DNA from: Bacteroidaceae bacterium
GTDB taxonomy: Bacteria > Bacteroidota > Bacteroidia > Bacteroidales > Bacteroidaceae
Assembly (NCBI GenBank): GCA_028707655.1
Contig: JAQWAN010000109.1
Span: forward strand, 1 to 7,062
Length of the DNA: 7,062 nucleotides
Direction of reading: 5' to 3'
Notes under the pieces: generated by a model
The model's input: the letters and a program-made list of their open reading frames with translations, nothing else
Databases searched by the model: none
Told to the model about the DNA's origin: nothing
Made by a program: the position numbers and the translations under genes
Shown: piece after piece, positions 6,522 through 7,062 of the stretch
Layout: each line of letters begins with the position of its first letter
How positions within the stretch are numbered: position 1 is the first letter of the stretch

Positions 6522-6571
6522 CTCCTGGCCAGAATATAGCTATTTTTGCGATCAACAGGAGCTGTTTTTTT
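6522..6571 (+). terminator. Possible terminator of the gldE-gldD-transferase operon
   Basis: CTCCTG (6522-6527) pairs with CAGGAG (6556-6561), and the 28-base interior can form a second small stem, AGAATA with TATTTT. A run of seven Ts follows at 6565-6571. The outer stem is only 6 bp and the loop large, so strength is doubtful. It lies 16 bases after the transferase stop. Confidence 0.4.
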
Positions 6572-6727
6572 ACTAAAATGGTGCTGCTTTTTTGTGTAAA
6601 TACACCTATATATTGAGCGAAAAAAAAGCTTTATTTGCAGCAAAAACAAAGGTAGTATTTTTCTACAACTCCTTGGAGCTTAGGCTGCTGCTAAAGAGAA
6701 CCATACAAATAGGTGGAAGAACAACAC

Positions 6728-6769
6728 AAAAAGAGACCGTTGCAGATATGCTCGCAACGGTCTCTTTTT
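6728..6769. terminator. Strong bidirectional intrinsic terminator
   Basis: Perfect 16-bp stem, 6728-6743 with 6754-6769, around a 10-base loop. The G+C-rich core GAGACCGTTGC is flanked by A and T tracts, giving a T run on both strands (TTTTTTTATT on plus, TTTTTGTG on minus). It sits between the plus-strand operon and the minus-strand SIMPL gene and can end transcripts from both. Confidence 0.88.
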
Positions 6770-6780
6770 TTATTACTTTT

Positions 6781-6801
6781 CTAAAAGCAGCAGGCTTTTA
6801 G
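6781..6801. repeat. Small inverted repeat after the SIMPL gene
   Basis: CTAAAAGC (6781-6788) and GCTTTTAG (6794-6801) form a perfect 8-bp stem with loop AGCAG. It lies 13 bases past the minus-strand stop and just before the stronger terminator. It may protect the mRNA 3' end or be part of a two-step terminator. Confidence 0.5.
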
Positions 6802-6814
6802 CAGCTCTATTGCT

Positions 6815-7062
6815 TTAGTTTTTTAATAGGTAATCGATAGTGGTAACCACTCTAACGGTTTTAATATAGGGGGTGTTATTATCGCGATTAGAAATGGTAA
6901 ACTGGCCTTGATTAGCACTGCGAATACCACCAATGGTGCTATTAGAATCTTTGGCAAATTTCTCTGCCGCTGCACGAGCATTTACAGTTTCCTCTTCAAT
7001 CATCTTGGGCTTAATCTTGTTTAATTCCGTAAACTGATAAACAACACGATAGTTATAATCTT
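6815..7062 (-). CDS. SIMPL-domain (DUF541) protein, C-terminal part
   Basis: The frame is open from the window edge to TAA at 6815-6817 and gives 81 C-terminal residues; the N-terminus, with any signal peptide, lies outside. The visible part (YQFTELNKIKP, then ARAAAEKFAKDSN, IGGIRSANQGQF and TVRVVTTIDYLL) matches the end of SIMPL/DUF541 proteins, the family of E. coli YggE and Brucella BP26. These are exported or envelope proteins linked to oxidative stress or forming ring oligomers, with no established enzyme activity. An internal ATG at 7003 could be mistaken for the start, but the homology continues upstream of it. Convergent with the plus-strand operon. Confidence 0.85.
   Translation of the reverse strand, partial: DYNYRVVYQFTELNKIKPKMIEEETVNARAAAEKFAKDSNSTIGGIRSANQGQFTISNRDNNTPYIKTVRVVTTIDYLLKN

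Larger units (their letters stand above)
6506..6814. other. Non-coding gap rich in hairpins; possible small RNA
   Basis: No credible gene was found in these 309 bases. The longest frame starts at TTG 6592 and runs through the 16-bp terminator stem, so it is judged spurious. Beyond the separately listed terminators, the plus strand can form GTGT/ACAC around AAAT (6594-6605), nested in GCTTTTTT/AAAAAAGC (6586-6593 with 6622-6629), GTAG/CTAC (6652-6655 with 6663-6666) and GCAGC/GCTGC (6637-6641 with 6684-6688). The word GCTGC or its complement recurs. TATTTTTG at 6541-6548 fits the -7 promoter consensus but lacks a -33 partner. A transcript from about 6555 to 6775 is possible but unproven. Confidence 0.3.

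Noticed and set aside
6592..6801. 69-codon plus-strand ORF after the transferase gene
   Set aside because: It starts at TTG, its last third is the two arms of a perfect terminator stem plus a second hairpin, and the protein resembles no family I know.

Overview
The window looks like a piece of chromosome from the phylum Bacteroidota, most likely order Bacteroidales. Four things point there. The gene order is rng, HU, mutY, ssb, gldE, gldD, phosphopantetheinyl transferase. Three AT-rich gene leaders carry the TAnnTTTG -7 promoter element of this phylum. Translation starts lie behind A-rich leaders without clear Shine-Dalgarno sequences. The HU and RNase G proteins also have the forms familiar from Bacteroides relatives. 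No phage, insertion sequence, CRISPR array, tRNA or rRNA was seen.

Layout. Bases 1-135 hold the last codons of a plus-strand gene and a long two-way terminator. Bases 152-2236 form a minus-strand block read right to left: HU, a 30-residue basic protein of the AURKAIP1/COX24 (mS38/bS22-like) type, a terminator-like hairpin, then rng with a GTG start. Bases 2237-2394 are a divergent promoter region. Bases 2395-6505 are a plus-strand block: mutY, ssb with its own promoter, a hairpin, gldE with a TTG start, gldD, and a Sfp-type phosphopantetheinyl transferase. The last three are packed with gaps of 6 and 0 bases. Bases 6506-6814 are non-coding and rich in hairpins, including a perfect 16-bp stem terminator. 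Bases 6815-7062 are the 3' end of a minus-strand SIMPL-domain (DUF541) gene cut by the window edge.

How the genes work together. The minus block covers nucleoid structure, ribosome and RNA turnover. The plus block begins with DNA repair and single-strand DNA binding and continues with two envelope proteins, the membrane protein GldE and lipoprotein GldD, known from gliding and secretion work in Flavobacterium, plus a carrier-protein-activating enzyme. This is largely conserved core chromosome, and I did not find a clearly new system. The points most worth a second look are the apparent loss of ion-site residues in the GldE membrane domain, the hairpin-rich gap at 6506-6814, the hairpin in front of rng, and the 30-codon gene that automatic annotation may miss.
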